64,000 bases of DNA from Avena insularis (Eukaryota; Streptophyta; Magnoliopsida; Poales; Poaceae): positions 303,901,132-303,965,131 of the forward strand of contig CM042689.1 in the NCBI GenBank assembly GCA_023614405.1, given 5' to 3'. The first letter of the stretch is position 1; every line of letters starts with the position of its first letter. The notes under the pieces were generated by a model. It made no database searches, was not told the DNA's origin, and saw nothing but the letters and a program-made list of their open reading frames with translations. This document shows, in pieces, positions 37,774 to 49,930 of the stretch. The position numbers and the translations under genes are program-made.

Positions 37774-38301
37774 GGTTATTCATCGGAGAGGTGTCTCGGT
37801 CATGTCCGCGTAATTCATGAACCGTAGGGAGACACACTTAAGGATTCGATGTTGTTTAGTAGATATGGAATGTAAGTAGGGAGACCGAATGTTGTTCGGA
37901 GTCTTGGATGGGATCCATGATATCACGAGGAGATCCGGAATGGTCCGGAGAATAAGATTGATATAAGGAAAGTCCAATTCCGGAGTTCGGGAATGATTCC
38001 GATGATTTCATTGGAGAGGTTCTAGAAGGGTCTAGAAGGTTCACCGGACCGGAAGGGGAAGGGAACATGAATGTGTCATGGATAAGTGGAATGATTGGAT
38101 CATGTCCTAGGTCACTTGGTTGGGCATTAGAAAGAAAGAAATCAACCTCCAAATTGGAAGTCAAAAGGCAAGTTTGAAAAGTCAAACTGGGACAATGTGT
38201 CCTGGTGGAGGAAGGAAAGAATCCTTCTTTCCCTCCACCACAAGCCAACAAGGAGAGGGAGCTGGGGAAGGATTCAAACTCTCCTCTCCCAAGATGCCCT
38301 C
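37774..38301 (+). repeat. Plus-strand copia LTR remnant (outer, right part)
   Basis: From GGTTATTCATCGGAG at 37774 the sequence is the reverse complement of 36690-36990 in the adjacent LTR (shared GACCGAATGTTGTTCGGAGT and ATCACGAGGAGATC), so it is the same LTR family in the opposite orientation. It is cut off near 38301 without the terminal CCAACA, and satellite follows out of phase with 29805. With 29806-29905 it looks like the outer LTR into which the minus-strand element inserted. Confidence 0.65.
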
Positions 38302-41300
38302 CCTATACTTGGATTTCCATGTATATATAACCTAAAAAAACCTAAATCACAAAAAAGTGCATTGTTCAACCCTCGTAGGAAGAATGCTACGGGGTAAACC
38401 TGTGGGGCCCTCGGATTAGGGTTTCATCAAAAAAGGAGCGCCCAAGGGCCAGGATGCCACGGGAACATGCATGTGGCCCTATCATACATGCACAAGGGTG
38501 GTGGATTCTTCCTAGATGGAAAACCTAGCTCCCGGGTGTGATCGTCCATGTTGCATCCGATAACACTTAGAGAAGTGTGCTGAACATGTAGGAGGAGACT
38601 CCCGCCGCGGGTCAAACGTAGGTGAGCCGGTCGAACCTTGGGCCTATCCTTGGTTTTCCATGTAGATATGACCTAAACAAGCATAAACCACCAAAAAGTG
38701 CATTATTCAACCCTCGTACGGAGAATGCTATGGGGGTATATATGCGGGGCTCGTGGATTAAGGTTTTGTCGAAAAAGGAGCGCCCGAGGGCCAGTATGCC
38801 ACGGGAACATGCATATGGCCCTAGCATTAATGCACAAGGGTGATGGATTGCTCCTAGATGGAAAACCTAGCTCCTGGGTGTTACCGTCCACGTTGCGTGC
38901 GATAACACTTAGAGAAGTGTGCTCGACATATAGGAGGAGACACCCACCGCAGGTTAAACATAGATAAGCTGGTGGAACCTTGGGCCTATGCTTGGTTTTC
39001 CATGTAGATATGACCTAAAAAACCTAAAACACCAAAAAAGTTCCTTGGTCAACCCTCGTACGGAGAATGCTATGGGGGTATACCTGCGGGGCCCTCAGAT
39101 TAGGGTTTTGTCAGAAAAGGAGCGCCCGAGGGCCGGGATGCCACGGGAACATGCGTGTGGCCCAATAATTAATGCACAAGGGTGGTGGATTGCTTATAGA
39201 TGGAAAACATAGCTCCCGGGTGTGACCGTCCATGTTTCATGCGATAACACTTAGAGAAGTGTGCTGGACATGAAGGAGGAGACACCCGCCGCAGGTCAAA
39301 CTTAGGTAAACGGTGGAACCTTGGGCCTATCCTTGGTTTTCCATGCTGATATGACCTAAAAAACATAAACCACCAAAAAATTGCATTGGTCAACCCTCGT
39401 ACGGAGAATGCTACGAGGGTAGACCCGCGGGGTCCGCGGATTAGGGTTTCATCAGAAAAGGATCGCCCGAGGGCCAGGATGCCACGGGAACATGCGTGTG
39501 GCACTAGCATACATGCAAAAGGGTGGTGGAGTGCTCCTATATGGAAAACCTAGCTCACGAGTGTGACCGTCCATGTTGCATGCGATAACACTTAGAGAAG
39601 TGTCAAAAACATGTAGGAGGAGACTCCCGCCGCGGGTCAAACATAGGTAAACCGGTGGAACCTTGGGCCTATCCTTGGTTTTCCATCTAGATATGACCTA
39701 AACAAACATAAACCACCAAAAATCTCATTGTTCAACACTCGTACGAAGAATGCTATGGGGTAGACCTATTCGGCCCTCGGATTAGGGTTTCGTCGGATAA
39801 GGAGTGACAAAGGGCCGGGATGCCACGGGAACATGCATGTGGCCCCATCATACATGCACAAGGGTGTTGGATTGCTCCTAGATGGAAAACCTAGCTCCAG
39901 GGTGTGACCGTCCACTGTTGCATGCGATAACACTTAGAGAAGTGTGTTGGACATGTAGGAGGAGACTCCCGCCGCGGGTAAAACATAGGTAAACTGGTGG
40001 AACCTTGGGCCTATACATGGTATTCCACGTAGATATGACCTAAACAAACCTAAACCACCAAAAAAGTGCATTGGTAAACCCTCGTACGGAGAATGCTATG
40101 GGGGTATACCTGCGGGGCGCACGGATTAGGATTTCGTCGGAAAAGGAGCGCCCGTGGACCGGGATTCCACGGGAACATGCGTGTGGCCCTAGCATACATG
40201 CACAAGGGTGGTGGATTTCTCCTAGATGGAAAACCTAGCTCCCGGGTGTGACCGTCCATGTTGCATGCGATAACACTTAGAGAAGTGTGCTGGACATGTA
40301 GGAGACTCCCGCCGCGGGTCAAACATAGGTAAACCGGTGGAACCTTGAGCCTATCCTTGGTTTTCCATGTAGATATGACCTAAACAAACATAAACCACCA
40401 AAAATTGCATTGTTCAACCCTCGTACGAAGAATGCTATGGGGTAGACCTATAGGGTCCTCGGATTAGGGTTTCGTCGGAAAAGGAGTGCCATAGGGCCGG
40501 GATGCCACGGGATCATGCGTGTGGCCCTATCATACATGGACAAGGATAGTGGATTGCTCCTAGATGGAAAACCTAGCTCCCGGGTGTGACCGTCCATGTT
40601 GCATGCGATAACACTTAGAGAAGTGTGCTAGACATATAGGAGGAGACACCCACCGCGGGTCAAGCGTAGATAAACCGGTCGAACCTTGGGCCTATTCTTG
40701 GTTTTCCATGTATATATGACCTAAACAAACATAAACCAACAAAAAGTGCATTGTTCAACCCTCGTACGGATAATGCTATGGGGGTAGACCTGCGGGGCCC
40801 TTGGATTAGGGTTTTGTCGGAAAAGGAGCGCCCGAGGGCCGGGATGCCACGGGAACATGCGTGTGGCCCTAGCATACATGTACAAGGGTGGTGGATTGGT
40901 CCTAGTTGGAAAACCTATCTCCCAGGTGTGATCGTCGATGTTGCATGCGATAACACTTACATAAGTGTGCTCAACATGTAGGAGGAGACTCACGCCGCGG
41001 GTCAAACGTAGGTAAACCAGTGGAACCTTGGGCCTATCCTTGGTTTTCCATGCTGATATGACCTACAAGTGTGAACCACCAAAAAGTTCATTGTTCAACC
41101 CTCGTACGGAGAATGCTACGGGGGTAGACCTGCGGGGCCCTCGGATTAGGGTTTCATCAGAAAAGGAGCGCCATAGGGTCGGGATGCCATGGGAACATGC
41201 GTGTGGCCCTATCATACATGCACAATGGTGGTGGATTGCTCCTAGATGGAAAACCTAGCTCCCGGGTGTGACCGTCCACTGTTGCATGCAATAACACTTA

Positions 41301-41812
41301 GAGAAGTGTGTTGGACATGTAGGAGGAGACTGCCGCGGCGGGTCAAACATAGGTAAACCGGTGGAACCTTGGGCCTATCCTTGGTTTTCCATGCTGATAT
41401 GACCTAAACAAGCGTAAACCACCAAAAAGTTCATTGTTCAACCCTCGTACGGAGAATGCTACGGGGGTAGTACTACGGGGCCCTCAGATTAGGGTTTCGT
41501 CGGAAAAGGAGCTCCATAGGGTCGGGATGCCATGGGAACACGCGTGTGGCCCTAGCATACATGCACAAGGGTGTTGGATTGCTCCTAGATGGAAAACCTA
41601 GCTCCCGGGTGTGACCTTCCACTGTTGCATGCGATAACACTTACAGAAGTGTGTTGGACATGTAGGAGGAGACTCCCGCCGCGGGTCAAACATAGGTAAA
41701 CCAGTGGAACCTTGGGATTATATCTGGTATTCCATGTAGATATGACCTAAAAAAACCTAAACCACCAAAAAATTGCATTGGTCAACCCTCGTACGGAGAA
41801 TTCTATGGGGGT
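38302..41812. repeat. 342-bp tandem satellite, array segment 4
   Basis: About ten monomers between the copia remnant and the Tat element. The entry point (CCTATACTTGGATTTCC) does not continue the monomer phase lost at 29805, so some array was deleted. It ends with GGGGT (41808-41812), the target duplication of the Tat element. Confidence 0.92.
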
Positions 41813-42594
41813 TGTTGGGGAGGTGACCTCGGATAGGGTAAAGACGGGGAAAGACGAAAGGACGTTCCCCGTCCAGTTTCCGAGTTACAGACTAAGTTGG
41901 CCGAATCATATAGAGGTCGGCCGAGATATGAAAGAGCAGGACCCTTATGATAATAGCTAGGCATTACCTGACCGAAATACAGCGTAAGTCGGCTGGCTTA
42001 GCCCGAATGGTCTTAATGCAGGTGAAAGACGAGCCGAGTTATGCGAGGCAGGGCCGAATGATACGAAGCTTGCAGGAGAAGGAGAAGCCTAAAGTCAAAC
42101 TCTAGCCACAGGCTTGGGAGAATCTGAGCAGAGCCAAGCACAAAGGACAAAGGCGCAGAGCGACAGGGGGGCAGAAGGAGGTCACGGAGGTGACAGTCCC
42201 AAGCCAGGCGAGAGGAGGCCCTCTGGAACCTTGCCGTCATTAGAAGGGCGACACGGAAAGGAGGCCGCCGAGTTACTATATTGGGACAAGCATATTCCTC
42301 GAATATGCTTGCCACGTCAGCCCTAGAGGAACCCATGGCTCCCCTTTATAAGGGGAGGCTTGGACAGTGAGAAGGGCATCGTCTCATTGAGTACCGTTAG
42401 GCTGGTAAAGTTCTCTCTTTCTTCTTGTACACAACTCAAGGAGCACTTGTAGCCCGAGGAAGGAGAAATAAAGATCTTTACCTTAGTCTTTTGTGTGTAG
42501 AATCAACTACATCTTCCCTCCCCAGATCCCTCTAACATCCATTGGCCCCATACTTTAGCCTACCCATGGCATCTGCCGTGCCACCACCACGACA
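41813..42594 (+). repeat. 5' LTR of the Tat element
   Basis: A 782 bp LTR, TGTTGGGGAGG...CCACCACCACGACA. It differs from the 3' LTR by scattered substitutions and a small indel cluster near 42200. The last 55 bp (about 42540-42594) also occur, nearly identical, at the LTR ends of the nested 4.8 kb element. Confidence 0.9.
42345..42351 (+). promoter_or_regulatory. TATA box of the Tat LTR
   Basis: CCCCTTTATAAGGGG is a palindromic TATA region about 250 bp before the LTR end in sense orientation. The same sequence is in the 3' LTR at 56003-56008. Confidence 0.6.
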
Positions 42595-42596
42595 GT

Positions 42597-42614
42597 TGGC
42601 GCCCACCGTGGGGC
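42597..42614 (+). other. Primer-binding site of the Tat element
   Basis: TGGCGCCCACCGTGGGGC begins two bases after the LTR end (GACA|GT). The same 18-mer, on the opposite strand, serves the nested element at 59450-59467. The TGGCGCC start is common in plant Ty3 elements; I do not name the tRNA. Confidence 0.8.
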
Positions 42615-42637
42615 CAGCAGCGGTGCTAGCTGGAGTC

Positions 42638-45084
42638 ATGATCCGGACGGGAAACTTCATCAACACTGGCGAGCGCATTGTCTCTGGCTTAGTCCGTAGA
42701 CTTGATCTCTGTGACTACGTCAGCGACAACGCCGACAGCTTCAAGGGAAAAACCCCTCCGTGCAACGGCGTCTTCATCAACTTGGGCATGCACCAGATCT
42801 ACGTCGGCGTCGACATCTCCGGCGTTTATCCTCACCAAGTTGTTGTTGCAGGAGAACCACCCCTTAGCGCCACGAACAGTCCGCGTGGAGTGCGTCCTGT
42901 CAGTAGCGTCGAGGTGATGGTCGCAGCCGGGGTGCAGGCAGGAGCAGCGGGCGCCGGATCAAGCAGGGATTCGACGACTGCTGTGCAGGTGGCTCCCAGG
43001 CAGATAGCTCCACAACCCACCGAGGTAATTCCTTCAGTGGCCAACCAGGCCGAGGTGCAAGAGACAACCCCAAAGGCACCAAGGGTAAGAGGGCCACCTC
43101 TGGAAAGACCAGAAAACATTCTTCAGGCAACTATAGATAATCTGACTACACCTGTAGCGCCGATACTTGATCCGGCAAATGCTCAGGCAGAGTTAGAAGA
43201 GACCAGACAGAAAGTGCTGGTAGAGGCAAAAAAGGTGTCGGCTTTGCAGGAGTCCTTAAACAGGACCCTGCGAGAATATGCCAGGGCAAACAAGCTTGAC
43301 GTCGCCCCCGAGCGGGTTGACGAGTTGAGATTGTTATCAACAAGGAGAATGATGCTCATAAGGCAGAATCAGTTGATCTGGGCTTGCCGAGGTACAGTAC
43401 CCCGACAAAGAACTTGAGGGCGGCAAATGCCGCTGCGCTAGAGTTAGAAGGATTGACCGGCGAAGCCCGGCAAAAGCAGCAAGAGAGAGTGAATGAGCTG
43501 GTATGCATTGCGAACCAGCAGAATGAAGAGATGCTCAGGGTAGACCCGGCTAGGCCAGGCGCCTCGCGAATGGTTCACTCGGCTGGTGCAGCACCTGCCT
43601 TATCTGTGGCAGCAGCATCTTCACCCGGGAACAATGCATGAAAGGACAGAGCGGTAACTTCGGGAAAGAGAAATAAGCAAATTGTTCCATATGATCCGGC
43701 AATAGCCGTAAAAGCAAATGAGAACAGAGGCAATGGAAGCCGAGGTAATAGTGGCGAGAGAAACCCTGGCCGTGTTGAGAAAGGCAACGGAAGTCGAGGC
43801 AATGGAGATCTCGGAAGAGGAGAACTCGGAAGAGGGAATCACGAGAACAATATCCCGGTCGAAGGAAGGAGAGAACCCCCACCCAACACGCAGCCGAGAC
43901 ATGAACCTCGGCAGGAAAGAGAAGCGAGACCAGCTCGCCACAATCAGGTGAATGAAAGGTACAATGATGGTTATTCCGAGATGGAATATGCGATTCATGG
44001 TGGAAATAACCACTATGGAATGCAGGAGAGAATTCTGTACAGAGATTTGCCATCAAATGATGCCAGAGTAAAGCTAGACCGGCTATACCGGTCCGAGTTG
44101 CTAGAAGAACAGGGTCCACCGGGTCTGACATGCTTCGGACCACGGATCATGGGCGAACCACCTGTGCCAAACTTTCAGCTGGTGAGAGGCACAAAAACAT
44201 ATAATGGGAGCACCAAACCACAAGATTGGTTGATCGATTATGCCACTGCAGTAAAAATAGCAGGCGGAAACTTACGATGGGCAGTGCGATATGTCCCGCA
44301 AATGTTGGAAGGACTAGCTAGAGTATGGCTGAATAATCTGCTAGCAGGCAGCATCAACTGTTGGTTGGATTTTGAAGAAATGTTCGTTAGCAACTTCACC
44401 AGTACTTACAAGAGGCCAAACAGGCCGCAGCAACTAGCCATGTGCAAGCAAAGGCCGAATGAGACAGACAGAGAGTTTTTAACTCGGTGGTGTAACCTGA
44501 GAAATTCGTGTGAGGGCGTTATAGAATCACAAGCAATAGCTTGGTTCGCTCAAGGATGCCGCTATGCCAGTGTATTATGGCAGCGACTGCAAAGAGATAT
44601 GCCAACCACATTGGCAGAAACCATCAGAATAGCGGATTCCTATGCATTGGGGGATCCGACGCAAACAGAATTAATGTCGGCAGATCATCGGGAACATCAA
44701 AATCAATATGCAAGAGATGTGGCCGGGTCATCCAGGCGCAATGACTTCAGAGGAAGAAGAAGAGAAGAAAGACCGGATTATAGATATGGTTCAACTCAGG
44801 TGGCATCAATAGTGCAAGATCAGCCGAGTCACGGAAATAGTCAGCGGCAAAAGAATGGTCCTCAGCAATGGACACCAAGGAATGAAGGGAAAAGACAGTG
44901 GACACCAGAGCAAAAGAAGCAATGGCAGGAGAGGCCGAAGTACACGTTTGAGTCTATGTTAGATCAGCCGTGTAAATTTCACACGTCAAACCCGGCCAGG
45001 CCGGCCAACCATACAACCCACCAATGTGCATGGATGAAAAATGCAATGGGTAACCCCGCAGGCATACAGGCAGCGCCTCTCTAG
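42638..45084 (+). pseudogene. gag: Tat Gag, with one frameshift and nonsense codons
   Basis: Gag starts at ATG 42638 (MIRTGNFINTGERIVSGL) and reads in one frame to about 43370, where a one-base shift moves it to the frame used by all later domains. A TGA at 43639-43641 (from CGA by C-to-T) interrupts it; TAG at 45082 ends the longest part. The capsid-like core is at about 43948-44700 (TKPQDWLIDYATAVKIAGG, LEGLARVWLNNL, FVSNFTSTYKRP, LAMCKQRPNETDREFLTRW), matching the Retrotrans_gag family. A basic, Arg- and Gln-rich region follows. Further in-frame stops lie at 45106 (TAG) and 45268 (TAA) before protease. Gag and pol share one frame, so a single polyprotein is likely ancestral. Confidence 0.85.
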
Positions 45085-45270
45085 GCACATCAGCAGCATC
45101 AGCCATAGTTGACTGGAGCAAATGCACAACAACTGATGTTACCGCCTCCTCCCCCGAGGTATGAAACCTCAGACCGGAGAGATGCGATGCATCAAGTGAT
45201 AAACCAAGGTCCGGATGGAAGGACGAATCCAGGAAGTAATGGATGCAATGATTACAGAGAACATCATTAA

Positions 45271-46089
45271 TTATATTGCGTGTTCACAACAGAACAACAA
45301 GACAAGCAGAGTATACAGCGCCGGCATATGGAAGTAAATGCAGTTATGCCGGCAGTACCAAGATATGTGCCTTGGTCAGATCAAGAAATAACTTGGAGCA
45401 TAAAGGATCACCCCAAGATAATGCCGAGTCCGGGGTCGTATGCACTCGTGTTAGATCCGACATTTGTCGGACCAAGCATTAATGTGAAATTTTCAAAGGT
45501 AATCATTGACAATGGGAGCAGTATCAATATCATGTACAAAGATACAATGCATAAACTCGGAATATCGCAGAACATGCTGCAATCCACGAGGACCACATTC
45601 CATGGGATAGTACCGGGGATTTCATGCGAACCCATTGGAAAGGTTCGAGTGGATGTGTTATTCGGCACAAGATATAACTGTAGAGCAGAAAATTTAGAGT
45701 TTGAAGTGGTGGATCTGGAGAGTTGCTATCATGCTCTACTCGGACGGCCAGCATTGGCCAAATTCATGAGCAGCTGCCACATAACTTACCTGAAAATGAA
45801 GTTACCCGGACCGCAAGGGGTGATAACAGTAGCAGGGGATTACAGGAAGTCAAAGGAATGCGCTTCAGCCGGATCAAATCTGGCCGAGTCATTGGTAATA
45901 GCAAGAGAAAAAAGAAGGATTCAGGAGGTAGCGGCCCTCGCTCAGTCGGCACAACTGAATATGCCGGCATTAGCCAACCCGCATGGAAGTGTCTCCTTTC
46001 AGCCGACTAAAGAAACAAAAAAGTTCCAGATAGATGAGCAGTTCCCAGAGCGCACCGTCACAATTGGTGTCGGCCTAGATGCTAAATAG
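45271..46089 (+). pseudogene. pol: Tat aspartic protease region
   Basis: The frame continues after TAA 45268-45270. VIIDNGSSINIMYKDTM near 45505-45555 carries the catalytic Asp in a D-N-G form often seen in this lineage, and CYHALLGRPALAKF is the second conserved protease block. The region ends at TAG 46087-46089 (from CAG by one C-to-T change), just before the RT domain and in the same frame. Without that stop it would be continuous with pol. Confidence 0.82.
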
Positions 46090-49000
46090 GAAAGCGAGCT
46101 CACCAACTTCCTCCGTGAGAATCGGGATATCTTTGCATGGTCAACTCAGGATCTGCAAGGTGTGCCGAGGGAGTTGGCTGAGCACTCTCTGAATGTAAGG
46201 CCAGGAGAAAGGCCGGTGAAGCAACCTCTCCGCCACTTCGCCGAGGACAGGAGAAAAATAATAGGGGATGAAATAGCTCGGCTCCTTGCAGCCAGGTTCA
46301 ACATGGAGGTGCTGTATCCGGACTGGCTATCGAACCCGGTGCTGGTGGAAAAGAAGAAGGATGATCCAAATGTAGCCATTGTGTGGCGAATGTGTATCGA
46401 TTACACGAACCTAAACAAGGCGTGTCAAAAAGGCCCCTTTCCCTTACCTAGAATAGACCAAGTCATTGATTCGACCGCTGGTTGTGAACTATTATCATTT
46501 GTAGACGCGTATTCTGGTTTTCACCAGATACCGTTAAATCTGGCCGATCAAATAAAGACTGTGTTTATTACCCCGTACGGGGCTTATTGCTATTGCACCA
46601 TGCCATTCGGCCTGTGTAACGCAGGGGCAACATATCAAAGGTGTATGCAAAAATGTCTACATGACCAGATAGGAAAGAATGTACAAGTGTATGTAGATGA
46701 TGTGGTTATCAAAACCAAAGAAAGCAAAACACTACTGGATGATATCCGGCAGACTTTCGCGAACCTGAGAAGGTTCCGAATGAAATTTAATCCAGAGAAA
46801 TGCACTTTCGCTGTGCCTGCGGGAAAACTACTCGGTTTTCTCGTATCTAGCCGAGGTATAGAGGCCAACCCAACTAAGATAAAAGCAGTGGAAAGGATGG
46901 AATTGCCGAGATGTCTAAATGACGTACAGAAGTTCACAGGTTGCTTGGCCTCGCTTAGCCGATTTGTATGTCGGCTGGGAGAGAAAGCACTACCACTTTA
47001 TCAATTGATGAAAAAATCTGATAAGTTCATTTGGACACCACAAGCAGACAATGCATTCCATGAATTAAAAAATATGTTGGTCACAACGCCAGTCTTGGCT
47101 TCTCCATTGTCGAAAGAGCCTATGTTACTTTACATAGCCGTCACGAACAGAGTAGTGAGTGCTGTGATAGTGGTGGAGCGAATTGAAGATGATAAATCAG
47201 TACAAAGGCCGGTGTACTACCTAAGCGAGGTACTATCAGCCTCAAAAAAATATTACCCACATTATCAGAAGATGGCATATGGAGTGTACATGTCAGCAAA
47301 GAAACTTAAACATTACTTCGAAGAGCACCCCATCAAGGTTATTTGTGAAGCACCTATAGCCAACATATTGAGCAACAAAGATGCAAGTGGGCGAATAGCA
47401 AAATGGGCAATTGAATTGTCACCTTATGCTCCGCAATTCGATAGGCGAGATGCAATCAAATCTCAGGCTGTAGCCGACTTCCTCGTGGATTGGGCCGAGG
47501 TACAATATGAGCCACCATTACCAGATCCGAATTATTGGACGATGCACTTCGACGGTTCCAAACTGAGAAATGGTTTGGGGGCAGGAATAGTGTTAACCTC
47601 GCCAAAAAGAGACCAGCTGAGATATGTGTTGCAAATACATTTTGCCGCGTCAAACAATGTCGCTGAAGATGAAGCACTCGTCCATGGATTGAAGGTGGCG
47701 AAAGAGATTGGCATACACCGAATTTTGTGCTACAGAGACTTAGATCTAGTAGTACAACAAGTCTCAGGCAATTGGGATGCGTTAGATGCCAATATGGCCT
47801 TATATAGATTTCACGTGCAAAAACTCAGTGGATACTTCGATGGATGTGAATTTCATCATATACCTCGGGCGGAAAACAACGCCGCAGACACATTGTCAAA
47901 ACTCGGATCAACCAGACAATCGATTCCCCCAGGTATCACCCTAGAGCACCTGAGGAAACCATCAATAACACCATCTCCAGAGTCTGAATCCATTTTCATT
48001 CCGGCAAAATCAAGAGAAGATAATGTGCCGATGGAAATTGACAAGGAATGTAACCCGGAATTTACAAAAATGAAGCCGGCTGATGCAAGGATGAATATGG
48101 AAAAATCCGAGGCAGTTATGTCGGTAGAAAATATGGAAATAGATAGTGAGATTACACTAGAAAAAATCATACCAACATGGGCGCAACCCATATTCTCTTT
48201 CCTTAGAGATGCGATTTTGCTGAATAACGAGATATTGGCAAGACAGACAGTGAGAAGAGCTAAAGCTTATACAATCATAAACAATGAGCTGTATAAAAGG
48301 AGTGTCACAAGCGTGTTGCAAAAATGTGTGAGCTCGGCGGAAGGCCAGGAGATCCTCCTAGATATACATCAAGGAGAATGCGAACATCACGCCTCATCCA
48401 GAGCTTTAGTGGCCAAGGCATTCAGGCATGGGTTTTATTGGCCAACAGCGTTGAAAGAGGCCAAAGAGCTGGTCGAAAACTGTAATGGTTGCCAGAGATA
48501 TGCCAGCAAGATACATATGCCATCGTCCGAGTTAAAAACGATACCAATTACTTGGCCATTTTCTGTATGGTGCTTAGATATGGTGGGACCATTTAAGCCG
48601 GCCCGAGGCGGGATGACCCACATATTAGTGATGGTGGACAAATTCACAAAATGGATTGAAGTGAAACCAATAAAGAAATGTGATGGGCCCACAACAGTTA
48701 AATTCCTCAAAGATATTATCATAAGATATGGTTACCCACACAGTGTTATTACAGACAACGGTACGAACTTTGCCGAAGGAGCCTTCGCTAGATTTTGTCA
48801 AGAAAAGCACATAAGACTAGATGTCGCATCAGTGGCTCACCCAGCATCTAATGGGCAAGTAGAAAGATCTAATGGACTGGTATTGTCCGGGATAAAACCA
48901 CGACTCGTCGAACCACTGCAAAGGTCGGCAGGATGTTGGATTGAGGAGCTGCTGGCAGTACTATGGAGCCTCAGGACTACCCCAAACAGATCAACAGGCT

Positions 49001-49449
49001 ATACACCATTTTTTCTAGTATATGGGGCAGAAGCCGTACTCCCAGCCGACGTAATACATGATTCGCCAAGGGTCACCCAGTATACAACCGCTGAGGTGAA
49101 TGAAGTAGCTTGGCAAGATGATGTCGATCTACTAGAAGAAGCCAGGGAGTTGGCGCTATCAAGATCATCAGCTATTTATCAGCAGGATTTGCGACGATAT
49201 CACAGCAAGAAGGTAAATCCGAGAGTGTTTAAAGAAGGAGATTTAGTTCTCCGACTGGTGCAACGCACGGCCGGCATGCACAAGCTGTCTCCTCCATGGG
49301 AAGGACCATTCATCGTGAGCAAGGCATTGCACAATGATGCGTATTACCTAATCGATGCTCAATCGCCAGGAAAGAACAGGGCAGACAAAGCCGGTGAAGA
49401 ATCAAAAAGACCATGGAACGTAGCTTTACTTCGTCCATTTTACTCGTAG
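46090..49449 (+). CDS. pol: Tat RT - RNase H - second RNase H - integrase (open pol segment)
   Basis: An uninterrupted frame; from ATG 46162 it is 1,095 residues. RT: VLVEKKKD, CIDYTNLNKACQKGPFPLP, FVDAYSGFHQIPL and the catalytic YVDDVVIKTK near residue 177. A first, retroviral-type RNase H region follows (YYLSEVLSASKKYYPHYQK). A second RNase H has FDGSKLRNGLGAG (Asp near 464), NVAEDEALVHGL, DLDLVVQQVSGNW and AENNAADTLSKLGS (Asp near 576), the acquired domain typical of Tat. Integrase: CNGCQRYA zinc ligands, then D806 (WCLDMVGPF), D865 (ITDNGTNF) and E901 (NGQVERSNG), a D-X35-E spacing. The C-terminus is WEGPF...RPWNVALLRPFYS. It is intact, but the TAG at 46087 cuts it off from gag-protease. 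Minus-strand ORFs across it are shadows. Confidence 0.93.
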   Translation, partial: ESELTNFLRENRDIFAWSTQDLQGVPRELAEHSLNVRPGERPVKQPLRHFAEDRRKIIGDEIARLLAARFNMEVLYPDWLSNPVLVEKKKDDPNVAIVWRMCIDYTNLNKACQKGPFPLPRIDQVIDSTAGCELLSFVDAYSGFHQIPLNLADQIKTVFITPYGAYCYCTMPFGLCNAGATYQRCMQKCLHDQIGKNVQVYVDDVVIKTKESKTLLDDIRQTFANLRRFRMKFNPEKCTFAVPAGKLLGFLVSSRGIEANPTKIKAVERMELPRCLNDVQKFTGCLASLSRFVCRLGEKALPLYQLMKKSDKFIWTPQADNAFHELKNMLVTTPVLASPLSKEPMLLYIAVTNRVVSAVIVVERIEDDKSVQRPVYYLSEVLSASKKYYPHYQKMAYGVYMSAKKLKHYFEEHPIKVICEAPIANILSNKDASGRIAKWAIELSPYAPQFDRRDAIKSQAVADFLVDWAEVQYEPPLPDPNYWTMHFDGSKLRNGLGAGIVLTSPKRDQLRYVLQIHFAASNNVAEDEALVHGLKVAKEIGIHRILCYRDLDLVVQQVSGNWDALDANMALYRFHVQKLSGYFDGCEFHHIPRAENNAADTLSKLGSTRQSIPPGITLEHLRKPSITPSPESESIFIPAKSREDNVPMEIDKECNPEFTKMKPADARMNMEKSEAVMSVENMEIDSEITLEKIIPTWAQPIFSFLRDAILLNNEILARQTVRRAKAYTIINNELYKRSVTSVLQKCVSSAEGQEILLDIHQGECEHHASSRALVAKAFRHGFYWPTALKEAKELVENCNGCQRYASKIHMPSSELKTIPITWPFSVWCLDMVGPFKPARGGMTHILVMVDKFTKWIEVKPIKKCDGPTTVKFLKDIIIRYGYPHSVITDNGTNFAEGAFARFCQEKHIRLDVASVAHPASNGQVERSNGLVLSGIKPRLVEPLQRSAGCWIEELLAVLWSLRTTPNRSTGYTPFFLVYGAEAVLPADVIHDSPRVTQYTTAEVNEVAWQDDVDLLEEARELALSRSSAIYQQDLRRYHSKKVNPRVFKEGDLVLRLVQRTAGMHKLSPPWEGPFIVSKALHNDAYYLIDAQSPGKNRADKAGEESKRPWNVALLRPFYS

Positions 49450-49499
49450 GAGTCATCTCCGGAACATTGTAAAATGATGCCTCAGGACAGAGCATCTAC

Positions 49500-49930
49500 T
49501 ATGTATTAAACCTCGGCACCCAGAGCAGTGGCTCGGGGACTGCCCTAGATTGTTTCTAAGTTTGGTTTATGTATTAAACCTCGGCACCTTGAGCAGTCAC
49601 TCCGGGACTGCCCCATATTGTTTCTAAGTTTGATTTATGTATTAAACCTTGGCGCCCAGAGCGGTGGCTCGGGGACTGCCATATATTGTTTTTGATTTTG
49701 TGTTATGTATTAAACCTCGGAACCTTGAGCAATAGCTCGGGGACTGCCATATAATGTTTTTGATTTTCTGTCATGTGTTAAACCTCGGCACCTTGAGCAC
49801 TGACTCGGGGACTGTCCTATATTGTTTCTAAAGTTCGGTTTATGTATTAAACCTCGTTGCATTGATCAGTGGCTCGGGGACTACCCTATATTATTTCTAA
49901 AGTATGGGTTATCCCTTGTTACAAGAGTGG
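49500..49930 (+). repeat. Tandem repeat of about 68 bp with polypurine-tract-like motifs
   Basis: Directly after the pol stop, six diverged copies of TATTAAACCTCGGCACC...GAGCAGTGGCTCGGGGACTGCC...TTGTTTCTAAG occur about every 68 bp. Each includes (G)GCTCGGGGACT or a variant (starts near 49532, 49602, 49670, 49737, 49805, 49873), which resembles the real polypurine tract AGCTTCGGGGACTAA at 55450. No coding content is seen from 49450 to 50288. Confidence 0.8.
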
